NCBI GenBank assembly: GCA_950295325.1
Contig: OX485804.1
Span: 61,286,533 to 61,350,532 of the forward strand
Length of the DNA: 64,000 bases
Direction of reading: 5' to 3'
DNA from: Polytrichum commune
Taxonomy: Eukaryota > Streptophyta > Polytrichopsida > Polytrichales > Polytrichaceae
The notes beneath the pieces are model-generated. The model saw only the letters and a list, made by a program, of their open reading frames with translations, was not told the DNA's origin and ran no database searches. Below are positions 12,541 to 23,459 of this stretch, one piece after another. Made by a program: the position numbers and the translations under genes. Each line of letters opens with the position of its first letter. Position 1 is the stretch's first letter.

Positions 12541-13020
12541 CATAATTTTTACATTTTTTTAGATATACAATAACATCCTCCAAATGTGAATTGGGAATTA
12601 TATATAATGTACAATGTGGTTTAAGTTGTGGTATTTTATTATCGTTTAGATGTAAAATAGCACAAATAAAATGAAGTGTATATTTTTTAATTTATAGATT
12701 CAACATAAATCATATGCTATTAGTGGCATTGGATAAGAAATAGGCAAAATGTAATTTAACATGTGGATGGATTTGTTGAAACGGTCACTTTTGGATGGAA
12801 AATACCGCCCTCAGGTTTTCCATTTCCATCCTTAGGTTTTTGTTTTTTCCTGTAGTTGGCCGCTCTACTTGAGTTTAGAGTTTCTCGCTCACTGTGCTCG
12901 CTCTTGTGCTCATTGTGCTCGTTGTGCTCGCTCTTGTTGTTGTCGTTGGAAAAGAGCAACTGAAGGACTAATTATGGCCTTTTTTGGTGGTGCGCAGTGA
13001 GTTGGCCTGTCTCTAGAATT

Positions 13021-13420
13021 GTGTCTACGTTGAAGAATTTAATAAACCTTTGTGTGATGACGATCCAAAGTATATCAAGAGGATTAAGTACCGATCTTAG
13101 AACGCGTTTGAAAATCATCACAATTTAGAGGCACTGAGTTGCCAATGTCTCTAGATTGTTTGAGATCGATGTCCACATTGAAGAATTTAATTAACCTTTG
13201 TGTGACAATGATACAAAGCATTTCAAGAGGTTTAGTATCGATATGAGAAGTTGTTTGTGAATCATTGAAACTTAGGAGCATAGAGTTGCCAATGTCTGTG
13301 GAATGTTTTATAGTGATGTCGACATTAGAGATGCTGATAAAACCTTTGTGTGATGATGATGCAAAGCAGATCTTCAAGAGGGTTTACTATGGATGTTCTC
13401 AAATATTGAGATTCTCATTT
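13021..13420 (+). pseudogene. Three tandem LRR-like units of about 147 bp
   Basis: Units begin at about 13030, 13178 and 13325 and are spaced 146-148 bp, or 49 codons. Translated with gaps and stops they give repeated motifs such as GTELPMSLDCLRSMSTLKNL and KLRSIELPMSVECFIVMSTL, followed by INLCV. Spacing of about two 24-residue leucine-rich repeats and the ELPxSxxxLxSxxTL pattern fit the LRR tail of plant NLR-type resistance proteins. There is a stop (TGA) between units and frameshifts. It might instead be another leucine-rich repeat protein. Confidence 0.5.
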
Positions 13421-14133
13421 TGGATTGATGTTCTAACCGGTGTCGAGAATGCTAAACTTGGGTGGCATGAACTTGGAAATGAGATGCATACACAATGAGT
13501 AGTCAATTCTCGACATTTCAAACAAGTGATATTCACTCTGAATTGGAGGCAATTGTCGTTTACTTTGTAAGAATGGGAAGGAAAATGTGAGCATATGTAC
13601 TCAGTATTAAATTCATTTGACGTTGTAATGATTCTCCCAACAAGCCTAGTTGCATGAACCAAGATACTTCAAAAATGGATTTAAAATACCTAAATTGAAG
13701 CATAAAAGCCATGTCGTGGAAATTTCAAGGAAATACTTAGTGTGATGTATTTGAAGGTAAGGACTTGGAGTCATGTGTATGTGCAAGTAGTCTTAATGGC
13801 CTCGGCAAAACTTAGGCAGGGAAATACATCAAACGGGGTAGAAAACACTAACATGAATGGTGAATCCAGCCAAATGCAACCAACCAGCATGTCACGGCCA
13901 TGGTCCTTGCAACAAGGTGTCACATGGCAAGTGCATTTTATTTTCTTCCAGAAAAGAGCATCCGAAGACTTAATATTATGTATCCTCATACTACATTATT
14001 GTTGAAGTAGATCATGATTAGTTGATTAATCTTTGTATATAACAACATTCTTGTTTGATGATATAAATGACATATCCAAACACCTTGCAGCAATAAGAGC
14101 AAAATTTTGGAACTTCCCGGAGCTCAATTATGA

Positions 14134-14457
14134 GGAAAATTCTCGGGGGGGGGGGGGGGGTAGTCATTGGTTGGAGTAGCAATACACGTGCGAACAAATG
14201 ATAGGGTATTTTTAAAACATGGGAGCAAAAAATTATAATTGGGCTTAAGAGTAATATAGGGTATCAAAAATGGCACTGGTTTAGGGCACCCTAAACCCTA
14301 AACCCTAAACCCTATTAACCCAAAGTAGAAATTTACATAATGATAGCATGTGAAAAAAAAAAAAAAATTGAAAGTAATACCCCCCTATAAAATAGTGGTT
14401 GTTCGCACTTATATCCTTAACTTTAACACACTCCCCCCCCCCCCCCGAGGGAAAATT
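14134..14457. mobile_element. Poly-G-ended MITE, copy 1, with telomere-repeat patch
   Basis: The element spans 14142-14449 and begins CTCGGGGG(n) and ends (n)CCCCCGAG. It sits between perfect 8-bp duplications GGAAAATT (14134-14141 and 14450-14457). It aligns with the reverse complement of the copy at 51336-51696 over nearly its whole length. Inside, about 70 bp of that copy is replaced by 33 bp of plant telomere repeat (14281-14313). It has no coding capacity. The 8-bp duplication suggests mobilisation by a hAT-like transposase, although the terminal sequence is unlike common hAT ends. Confidence 0.85.
14280..14314. repeat. Interstitial telomere-type repeat (CCCTAAA)n
   Basis: There are three full CCCTAAA units and a partial fourth (14289-14314), preceded by one inverted unit TTTAGGG (14280-14286) separated by CA. 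This is the Arabidopsis-type plant telomere motif. Comparison with the sister MITE shows that it replaces other sequence rather than being an ancestral part of the family. Confidence 0.8.
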
Positions 14458-17331
14458 GAAGGATTGGAGTCATCTTTGAAGGTTTTGAAATTGTTCTTAT
14501 GGTTCCATGTTTATCAATTCAATCTTCTATGGCACCAATATCTTGTTCATAATTGATGTTTTTTCTTTCTTTCTTTCTTTCTCATAAACATAGATAAGTT
14601 GACCTTTAATTCTCCTATTGGTTGTTGTACATATATAGAAAAATAGTGGTTCCATTGAGCAAAGTCCTTCACATTGATGTAGCTGAAAGAGGTTCATACT
14701 AAATGGTTTGATGTGTGTGACTTATTGGAGTTAGGTTTTTGCTATCACTTAAATATTCCAAAGAAAAACAACCCAAGGAATTAGTTCACGGGGAAGATTG
14801 AGCTAGTGTCTATAAGGGTTAATGCCACATTGAATTAAGGTATTTAATAACGTTTTATGACTTATCTCATCCTTTATTCCTTTCTCCATCAGGTTCATTC
14901 ACTCTTAATGCTTCGTTGGTGCACATTTCGTCATGAGTGACTCCGTCCTATCTTTGAGAATTCTCTATTACTCTATGTCTTGACTTACTTCAGTCATGAA
15001 GCTCAAAAGTTTGGCAAATATTAGGTAGCTCATAGTTAGGACAACACGTCTGGGGTATCGTCTTTTGAGTATCCACATCGTCTTTAAGTGTGATGAATTA
15101 TGCTTGCGGGAATCTCAAATTAAGTTCGTTGAATCAATTACAACCATCAAGCAAGTCTTTGGAAATTGTAACCACCACCTTCATCTTCTGGTAGACCTAG
15201 CCACTCATCTCAAAGGTCATCCACATAGTTAATACGTCAACAATGTATAATAAGCAGGCTATATCCTTTTATTCATATATTAATCTATGTACACTCTAAA
15301 TGACTTGCATTGAGTACAACCTTACTCTCATTAGTAAAGTCTACTTCCTCTTACACTCTTGTCTTTGCAGCCTATAGCCTGCATTTGTCCTCACTAGGCT
15401 TCGCCATCATTGCCTACCTCTTTTATGACATTTACTGGCGATACACGGCTGACTCATATAGGCTATATCCCTCGTATGGTAACTACCACAAGGTAATGTC
15501 TTTTCATGTTCATGGCTCAAGCCTTTAGTCACGGCTATGACCTATCAAACTCTCTCAACGACAACTTTGCCCATCCTAGGTCACGCAATGCTTACCACTT
15601 ACACTTTGGCTACTTTTTTTCTTTTTCTTTATTTTCAACATCTCTTGGCCTTCAGTTACTTAGCTATTGCCCTTCTTATGGCGACTCGTGTTCCTTTCTC
15701 CCTCACAGACTAAGGTAAGACCACTCTTGCTTATTGCCCAGACTTTACTTCTCTTTCAAAGACTGGTACCTCTCTCTTATACCTCTCAGGTTATAGCCAT
15801 AGGATCACTCCTTTAGATTGGCCTATGGCTCTCACAACCTTCACAAGTTTACTTGCATTTATGGTCGATCAATGTCTTACCAACCATCGCTCTCAAGGCC
15901 TCTTGCTCTATTGCAACATTAAACAACAGTTATTTCTTTAGACATTATCCTCCAAATTTATCACTCAAACTTCCTTTTACTTGGCCTATCGCCAAAACTT
16001 ACTCACACTTCCCTTAAGTATTGCAATCTTTGCGCACTTTCAATTATACTCTTTGACAAACTACGTGCATGACTTACATTCGAATGTATTTGCAATTACA
16101 TATCCAAAACATCATTCCTCTTGAAAATAAATACACGTACACACAACAAAAACTTGCACTCCAAGTTTACCAAGATAATAGCACTGAAATCATAACTTTA
16201 CTTTCAATGTCAAAGTTTAAAAACAACTAGAGTTTGAATCACTCGGCTTTGAAAGACTCATCCTATGCCTACAAGCATCTCACTTGGGACTGCCTGATTG
16301 CCACTCAACCTCAATCACTGAGTGTTGGTGCTTTCGAAAGCCTATTGCTTTAGCTATGAGACTATGCCTGAAATCTAAAAATGATAATAGCCTGGTTAAG
16401 ACTCCGCTTACCTCCTCCTTATTGAGTCGAGAAAGAAGAGGAGTCGGTTAGAATCCATAACCGATTCATAATGGCAATTGCCTCTACCTTCTACTATGGA
16501 TGACTTCCAACCAAAGGCCGAATGAAAGACGTCAAAACCTCAAAATTGCATAATTTGGCTAGGCTATGGCCCAAAAAATTATTTTGTAGAGGATTGAGTT
16601 GCTAATAGATGCAAAATAGGAGGCGTCCCCTAGTCAATGAAACCAATGGGTGTTGTCCTCTAGTGGCACCCTGCATATTGAGGCAAATTTTCATTCTCAA
16701 ATGACATATCTGCTGGTACAACTAGAATTATGTTGGTAGGAACCGAAGTCTTGTAATGTTGGACACAACACAAGTTCCTAGTCATACTCATATGTTTTAT
16801 GTATCAACCATTTGCAAGGTTTGTAATTGAAAAGAAGAGTTGACCAATGTTGGTACTTTGTTACTTGACATATTGCAATTTCAGCACCACAAACAAATTA
16901 TGTTATGATATGATGTCTTATTCAATTGCCAGCCTAATTCAAGTACCTACTTTTGCGTGTTGAATGATTTGGTATTATTGTAAGAATCAATACAATGGCT
17001 CATTGGTTAAGATAGCCAAACAATCAATGCTTACACCTCCTCAACACTAATAATTTTGTGGCCTCTATATGAACACTTAAGACAATTGCACCTATGTTCC
17101 TTGAAATCCATCCCAAATTGGCATTTGTCTTTACATAGTGTATTATATGAGTAATGTTTGTGTAGATTGTTCACACAAAATTTCTACTACTTATAAATAA
17201 GATAAGGTGATTGTAATTATTTGACTCTAGAATTTATTTATAATGATAGGGTGTTAGAAAATACCATCCAATAGAAATTTAACTACTTATAGCCATAGGG
17301 TGGAAATGTTTTAATGAAGGAAGGTAAATTA
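14458..17331. other. Decayed DNA without recognised genes
   Basis: A CTTT microsatellite lies at about 14563-14581. Overlapping ORFs at 15310-15718 (70-72 codons) are rich in hydrophobic residues but match no family. Nothing else is assignable. Confidence 0.35.
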
Positions 17332-17410
17332 CCCCTCCCCCCCCCCTCCCATTAAATAGGGGGTTCTCACACGTGTACACATAAATCCAGTGGAGGTGCA
17401 CCCCCCGTGG
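17332..17410. mobile_element. Right-end fragment of a poly-G-type element
   Basis: CCCCC, ATTAAATAGGGGGTTC, ACACGTGTACACATA and GGTGCACCCCCCGTGG follow one another as in the right end of the 23064-23350 element. No left end was recognised. The terminal CCGTGG mirrors the CCACC at 12453. Confidence 0.5.
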
Positions 17411-17466
17411 TCATATCCATGTAGCTAACCTCCTTCAATACACCCTTTAACTACATGGATATGACC
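17409..17466. repeat. Perfect 16-bp hairpin
   Basis: GGTCATATCCATGTAG (17409-17424) is the exact reverse complement of 17451-17466, with a 26-base spacer. It abuts the poly-G-type fragment on its left. It may be a tiny foldback element or a relic of an inverted insertion; no gene context explains it. Confidence 0.7.
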
Positions 17467-18329
17467 GTCAACATAGGAAAAAGAGTCACCAACAACCGAT
17501 TGGATGTGAGGGGAGCACAAATAACCTTTTTCTTGAAGAGCTTCAAGTGTAGGTTGTATTTCAAGGACATTTTTTTTCTCGAACCAACTCTATTGCATGT
17601 GACCTCTAAACGACCTTAATCAATGCTTAGAAACACGGACAAGAGCAAAATTAGGAGTTAACTTGATATCAACCATCTCCATTTGTGGTTAATAGTTTGG
17701 AGATTGCACAAAAGTGTAACGTCGTATGACACGTGATGAATCCAAGGATTACATGCATCTAACACACTTGGAAGGATGTGTTGGACCATCGGGTTCATTG
17801 TGATGCCTAAGAATTGAAAGATGACATCATTTGAGATTGCTGAACCCTAAACCCCTAAAGCATCACTTGGTGCAAGCGCAATGAAACCCATGCAATCAAG
17901 ATTGAAATAAAACTATGAACAAAACATCTTCATAGGCAAACATCATAGCTGCATGTGGAGCCATTGCAATACAAGGAAGTCGTGTGCAACTCATTACAAT
18001 CCATACACTTGGTATAAAAATGTTTTGAAGAAAGCTTCATGCAGAGCTCATTACAGTGGGATGATTGTTTCACACTCGCTCTCACTCAATCCTGTACACC
18101 TACCACACATGGCCTACCTTCTTAAGCCAAGTCCAAATGCGCCCATGATGCACAAGTTCAATGGCATTTCCACCAACGGCACCCGACGTAAGAAATACCA
18201 CTACGGATTAACCATGCTCCTTTCCAGCAAGACACCGAATTCCAGAAAGGACTCAAAAGACACAATTACTAGGAAGACGTCAAGTAAGATGTGAATATCC
18301 GATATTCGCAGTGGCATTATCCTCAACTT
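17467..18329. other. Nothing recognised
   Basis: Only a 113-codon ORF at 17953-18294 without family motif. No repeats of note. Confidence 0.35.
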
Positions 18330-18710
18330 AATCATCCCCTCGGGTATGAGCAAGATCCCGAACTCTCTCGAATGGATTCAACAAGCTAACTGGACCCAAC
18401 CATCGTTCACTTGAATATCAACACAACTTCAAGTAAGAGCAATATCACGACTCTCTCGAATGGAACCGGCAGGCACCACCCATGGATTTCAGCAGCAAAC
18501 TAGCAAGCCAAACCCAAAAATTTGGTAATCCTTCAAGACATGAGGAAGATCCTACATTCATCCTAATTAAACTAGCTAAACCCGAAATGTGGGCAGCCCT
18601 TCGAGGCATGAGCGAGATCCTGAACTCACACACCCAAACCAACAAGCTACACTTGAAATTTCGGCAACGGTACAACCACGATCCTAAACTCAAACAATTC
18701 CCAGGATAAA
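18330..18710. repeat. Diverged tandem units of about 70-100 bp
   Basis: Four imperfect units share GAGCAAGATCC(C/T)GAACTC-like cores, near 18345, 18435, 18540 and 18608. They are followed by GC-richer DNA. An ORF of 123 codons on the minus strand covers them but has no recognised family. Confidence 0.45.
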
Positions 18711-18954
18711 GACTCACCGGATCTGCTGCAACAACCTCGCTCGCCCTCCGATCTGCTGTGTTCACCTCACTTTGTCTAAATCCCTGCGGCTCTCTCCAAA
18801 TCCTTGCCTCCGACACTGCAGCTAAACCAGATTCCCTCCCTGCAGCCCCCCAGATGTGCTGCGACCTCCTCGTTGGCTTGGGTCTAAACCCTCAACCCTT
18901 GCCTAGATGTGCTGTGATTCACTGCATAGTATGACAGACTTGTGAAGCGGAAAT

Positions 18955-19355
18955 CCTCTCATGCCCCCATCACACCAAACTTTCTGTCTCGTTCAAGCCA
19001 TGAAATTGCTGGGATTATGTTGAGAAATAGATGTCGGCCTACCACTTTTCACACTATTACAACCGGAGATGCCAACAGATGTCTAAACAAGATGATGTGA
19101 TCAGCCCCTCGTGTCTAGATCACACCAACATTTCCGTCCGGTTCTAGCCGTGAAATTGCTAGGGATTATGTTGAGAAATAAACGTTGGTCCACCACTTTT
19201 CACATTGTTACAGCTGGAGATGCCGATGGATGATGCCAAGAACTGGCCAATGTGATCAACCCCTCATGCCCTAATCAACACACCAACTTTCCATCAACTT
19301 CCAGATGTGAAATAGTTGGGGATGCCACTACGGCTAGATGCCAAGTTGTTCATTC
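18955..19355. repeat. Tandem repeat, unit 150-155 bp, 2.6 copies
   Basis: Copies start at 18955, 19105 and 19260, each with CCYCTCRTG and then TCACACCAA-type sequence. The first two share GGGATTATGTTGAGAAATA and ACCACTTTTCACA. The third is partial and passes into unrelated sequence. Confidence 0.75.
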
Positions 19356-19619
19356 TGATATCCGGGTTTGCTCAACATTTTGGTGGCTGGTGGCCACCAT
19401 CATGAGCGGTCAAACGAGTTGGCGTAGACTTTTGGGGGACAACTATTCTGCCTCCTATAATGAACCCACCTTGACTTTCAACACCATATCTTTTGTCTCA
19501 AGTTCTTCATTGTACTTAACACTCTCTTCAAGTGTTCATTTCACCATTTGTGTTGGACACAAAATTGTTAAAAGAGTAGCATATGCTAAAATGGATTCAT
19601 TAGAGTTTCTTGTCATGTC

Positions 19620-20690
19620 CCTTTGTTCCAAAATGATCGAGATAGTTGTAGTATTTATTTGTTGTTATTTATTATGAATATATTGAATGAGGATATCCAA
19701 AAAACAATTTATCGTGAGTGGTGGAAATTTCCACATTCGAGTCATATGTGGAGGGTTTTACAAAAAGATGTTTTGAAATTTGACCCCCAAGTTCGTGATA
19801 CTTTATGGACTCAAGAATACAGGGTGACCTACACATCTCTTTGAATCTGGTTAAAATTTTTAGGCCCTACGTAGAACATGAAACTACCAATTATAGAGCA
19901 GCTATTGAGCTTGATCGTGCTATAGCTATGATCTTGCATAGGTTAGCATTTGGATATTTCAATGAACACGTTACCAACATATATTATGTTGGACAATCTA
20001 TGGTTTTAAAATATACTTTTATTATTATAAAGGTTTTGGCTAATCCAAAAGAATTACATTCTCATTTCATTAGTGTTTGTCAAGGTGAAAGATTGGTATT
20101 GGTTATAGCACACTTTAAGAATTTGGTTGGGATAGAAAATATGTGTAGGGCCATTGATGGCACCCACATCAAATTAGTTGAAAAACCTCCAATGAACTTA
20201 ATTCTTGTTCATTATTGACACCGGGATGATCATCACGCAATATTATTACAAGGTGTTTGTAATGCTAATCTTCTATTTTAGAATGTGTGTGTAAGGACAC
20301 TTGGTGAAACTCACAATGCTATTCACTTTCAGGGTTCATTTTTGCATAAGGATTGTTTGGAAAAATCTATTTTACAAGAACCAACTATCCAACTAGGCTC
20401 TCAACTAGTTCAACCTTACATTATGGATGATTTTGACCTATTCTTTGATGATCCACATTATGAAGGCATTTTTTTATCGAGGCAATGGTGATATGTATAA
20501 AGATGTTTCTGACAGGACATTTAGAAAGGGTAGGGGTAAAAGAAAAAATGTTTTTGTTCATCTCAAGAATAGTTGGAAAGTTCTTAAGTATCCTAATTTC
20601 ACTATTCCATATAAAAACCAAATTAATATTTCATGTTGTATCCTATACAAATTTTATATAAAAAATTAGTGGAGGTCCATCCAAATTTTT
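19620..20690 (+). pseudogene. HARBI1-like (PIF/Harbinger) transposase pseudogene
   Basis: Frame-shifted segments give, in order: a helix-turn-helix region (AIAMILHRLAFGYFNEHVTN), IYYVGQSMVLKY, then CRAIDGTHIKLVEKPP (first catalytic Asp, about 20150), a stop at 20216-20218, HRDDHHAILLQGVCNANLLF, NAIHFQGS, and finally SDRTFRKGRGKRKNVFVHLK with SWKVLKYP. These are the ordered blocks of DDE_Tnp_4 proteins. Several stops and frameshifts break it, and the ERxFG motif has decayed to DRTFR. It converges on an accessory-like relic at 21520-21810. Confidence 0.82.
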
Positions 20691-21519
20691 AATCTAATGA
20701 TTTGAGGGTTCCAAAAAACCCAACTACTAAACGAGCATCTAAACTTGGTGCATTTGCTATTTGACATGTTATTTTTGAGAAATAGTTAGATTTTATTTTA
20801 GATGAATAAACATAATTTGTGATTTATTATGACAAGAAATTTGAAATTCACATATTTTATTTAATACATATGGGAATATCTCAACTCTATACATATTTCT
20901 AATATTTTTGATATCTATATGGAAACATATTTATAAAAAGATGCACTAATTGTGGGTGGTTTGAAATCGCTCTTAATGGGTGAGATTGTGATAACTAAAC
21001 AAAAAAAACCGGAAGTAGAATAACAAAAAGATGTGAACATTTAACTAGTTCGACTTAGATTCACTAGGATATTGACCTATTAAGGTATGTGGGTATTATT
21101 TGGTTCTTTTTCATAATTTCCAACTTCTACTAATTAGATTTACACAACAAAAATCATGTTTCATTAGCAAATTTACAATAATACATTTGCAAGAACTCGA
21201 TTGAAAATTGGACCTCCCTTTATTTAGTCATGGTTATCAGAAGTGCATGTTTGTTGATTTCTTAATTGGATACATAGCTCCTCCGAATTGTGTTTACTAT
21301 TGAGTGTAGAGTATTTATCAATGTTTGAAAAACACAATCTAGTCACTTATTTAAATCAACCCTTATTTAACCATAAAAATATATACTACATATAAAAATT
21401 TTGATATCATGAATCAAATTTATTATATATATATATATATATAATATTATATATCATAGTATGTAGTATGATTCAAATTTTAAAATATATGTATAATCTA
21501 CTAACCCAATTTAAACATT
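20691..21519. other. AT-rich gap between convergent Harbinger relics
   Basis: Very AT-rich, with an AT dinucleotide run at about 21421-21444. No coding motif was seen; it fits the untranslated middle of one decayed Harbinger element. Confidence 0.4.
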
Positions 21520-21810
21520 AAGAACATCGTCTTCTTGTCGTTTGCGTTTGGTGGAACTACCAATCTTCATTTTCATGCGGAACAATTGGTTTTTCAAATC
21601 TTCAACTCGTTCTTTAGCTTGTATATCTAGCTCTTGTAGGCATAGCTAAAATGATTGATTCTTAGTATGCATTTGGGCAGCTAATGTTAAGTGTTTTTCA
21701 ACTATTAACATTTTGATTTCCTCTAAAGACTTTATATAAATATTTGCAATTCTATTCGGAAAATCTCCAATAGGCTTACTGGGAGTGTCATTACACTTGG
21801 AATTCAATGT
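21520..21810 (-). pseudogene. Coiled-coil, Lys/Arg-rich C-terminus, probable Harbinger accessory protein
   Basis: The minus frame reads KPIGDFPNRIANIYIKSLEE, then a helical Leu/Glu/Lys region, one in-frame stop, QELDIQAKERVEDLKNQLF, and ends in a basic tail KRKRQEDDV. A helical region with a basic tail is usual for the end of the Myb/SANT-like accessory proteins encoded next to plant Harbinger transposases. The identity is inferred mainly from the position facing the transposase. Confidence 0.45.
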
Positions 21811-21965
21811 ACCCTTTACATTGTATATACATGAAGAATGAACGCGAAGAACCGACTATTGGTTACAAATGAACCAACAGAGTTTAAGAAATAATCGCTT
21901 GAAGATGAAAAGTTCAAGGAACTAACCCGAAGTGGTGTTGCATCCAGAGATGCATAACCCAAGAC

Positions 21966-22080
21966 TTATAGCCCACCCACACTTACTGGTGTGGGCCACC
22001 AGTGAATGATGGGTACCATCACTAGTTGTGACCAATGGCTCTCATTGGCTAAACCACCAGTTTGTGTGGGTGGGCTATTA
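21966..22080. mobile_element. Tourist-like MITE, 109 bp
   Basis: TAGCCCACCCACAC..ACTGGTG at the left (21969) is mirrored at the right (ends 22077), and both ends are bordered by TTA (21966-21968 and 22078-22080). A 3-bp TTA duplication is the PIF/Harbinger target signature. No coding capacity. Confidence 0.8.
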
Positions 22081-22085
22081 GAGTG

Positions 22086-22260
22086 AGTTAGCCCAATGGC
22101 CTAAAAGTGGAGGTCACCATAGTTCGACCCCAAGATTGAATATAGACTTATGATACATGGTTGTGGCCCTCTAATAATAGTAATTGGTGCTCATCTCGGG
22201 TTTGACCCAACCTCCTGAGAGTTTAAGGGTAACTTTAACTAGTCATATTAACTAAACATT
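22086..22260 (+). mobile_element. tRNA-like SINE candidate
   Basis: An A-box-like TAGCCCAATGG (22089-22099) is followed about 20 bases later by a B-box-like AGTTCGACCCC (22121-22131). The normal acceptor stem is missing, so it is not a tRNA gene. No target duplication was identified, and the 3' limit is uncertain. Confidence 0.45.
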
Positions 22261-23055
22261 TGTATGAAAAAAAAATACAACTTTAAAATATATTTGTATG
22301 TTGCCCAACAAAACACTATTAAAATGATGGCATGTACTTTCTGATCTATCAAAAGATAATAATTTTTATTTATGATATTAATCACACTAACTTCAACATA
22401 ACATTATTCAACTGCATGGTTGCCTTTCATTTTATATTTAGCATCTGACATGGGCCTTCACTTTCTTATCTTTATAGGAGGAACCTTTATAATAAGAAGA
22501 AATTGATGCCAGTATGAATAATGAATAGTGCTGATTTGAATAATAAGATTATTATGGATAGTATTAGTATTTTTCAATGATAGTGTTATTATCATTACTA
22601 AGATGACGTAGTGTCTACTTCAAATTTCTTTAATGGACATTATTTCCATCACATAGTGTTGGGAATATAATTTCACCTAGATTTCAAAGCTCAACTTGAA
22701 TATATGAATAATAAATGAATATTCCGAGGTTGTTCAAAGGACCCATAGAATATAATTGATATATCTAGGGTCATGGAACCGACCCACATGACTGAATGAT
22801 GTTATGAATTTGGACTTCAAGCAATCTATTCTCATATTAGGTATTTGGCCCACAAATACAAGAGAAGAAAAGAAAAAGAAAAAAAACTACACCCGTATCA
22901 AGGTACCGTCATGAATGTGAGCCCGTTGGCCTTGTGCTAATCGTAGTGTTCCGTGATGCAACATAAGGTGTTTTGCCTCCTTTAGGAAGTGGGCTCTGGT
23001 GATGTAATGATTGTACCCTTTCATTAGGGTGGGGGGACATGTGCTTGTTTGTTGT
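22261..23055. other. Nothing recognised
   Basis: AT-rich sequence with no ORF over 60 codons and no clear repeat. Confidence 0.4.
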
Positions 23056-23358
23056 CTAATTTTCTCGGGGGGTTCACTAGCGAAAAATCGTAGAACAACG
23101 TGCGATAAAAAATAGGGTCTAATATATTCATTGTAGATAAATTTTGTACAAAACTTACATCTAATATAGGGGGTTTTAAAATAATGAAAAAGGATTACAT
23201 GTAAAATGCTATCACATATAAAATACCATCACACCTTTATTTTGAAAAATACCATACCTTATAATCTTTTCTGCAAGGTAAATAGCCCCCCAATAAATAG
23301 GTCCCGAACGCACGTGTATGCAAAATATAAGAGGGAGCGAACCCCCCGAGCTAATTTT
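23056..23358. mobile_element. Poly-G-ended MITE, copy 3 (diverged subfamily)
   Basis: The element spans 23064-23350 with 12-bp perfect inverted ends CTCGGGGGGTTC and 8-bp duplications CTAATTTT (23056-23063 and 23351-23358). It shares the subterminal ACGTGCG and TAGGGT landmarks with the other copies, but its interior is mostly different and its G-runs are short. It shows that the family is broader than one sequence. Confidence 0.85.
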
Positions 23359-23459
23359 CTTTTGTTTAGGATTAGGTAAGTGAAGTACTTGATGGCATTT
23401 TGATGTAAGTTTTTCATTAGGCTTTTGATGTTAGTTTTAGGGATTTTTAGTTTGGTTAG

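Larger units (their letters stand above)
10201..13020. other. Flanks of the GC-richer stretch, mostly nothing
   Basis: Outside 10540-11760 and the truncated element at 12457, the sequence is AT-rich. A short array of TGCTCGCT/TTGTGCTC-like units lies at about 12893-12945. No gene was seen. Confidence 0.4.

Noticed and set aside
16000-18000. Isolated CCCTAAA-like strings (for example near 17845, 39366 and 49688)
   Set aside because: Single or double units only; expected by chance in AT-rich plant DNA, unlike the patch at 14280.
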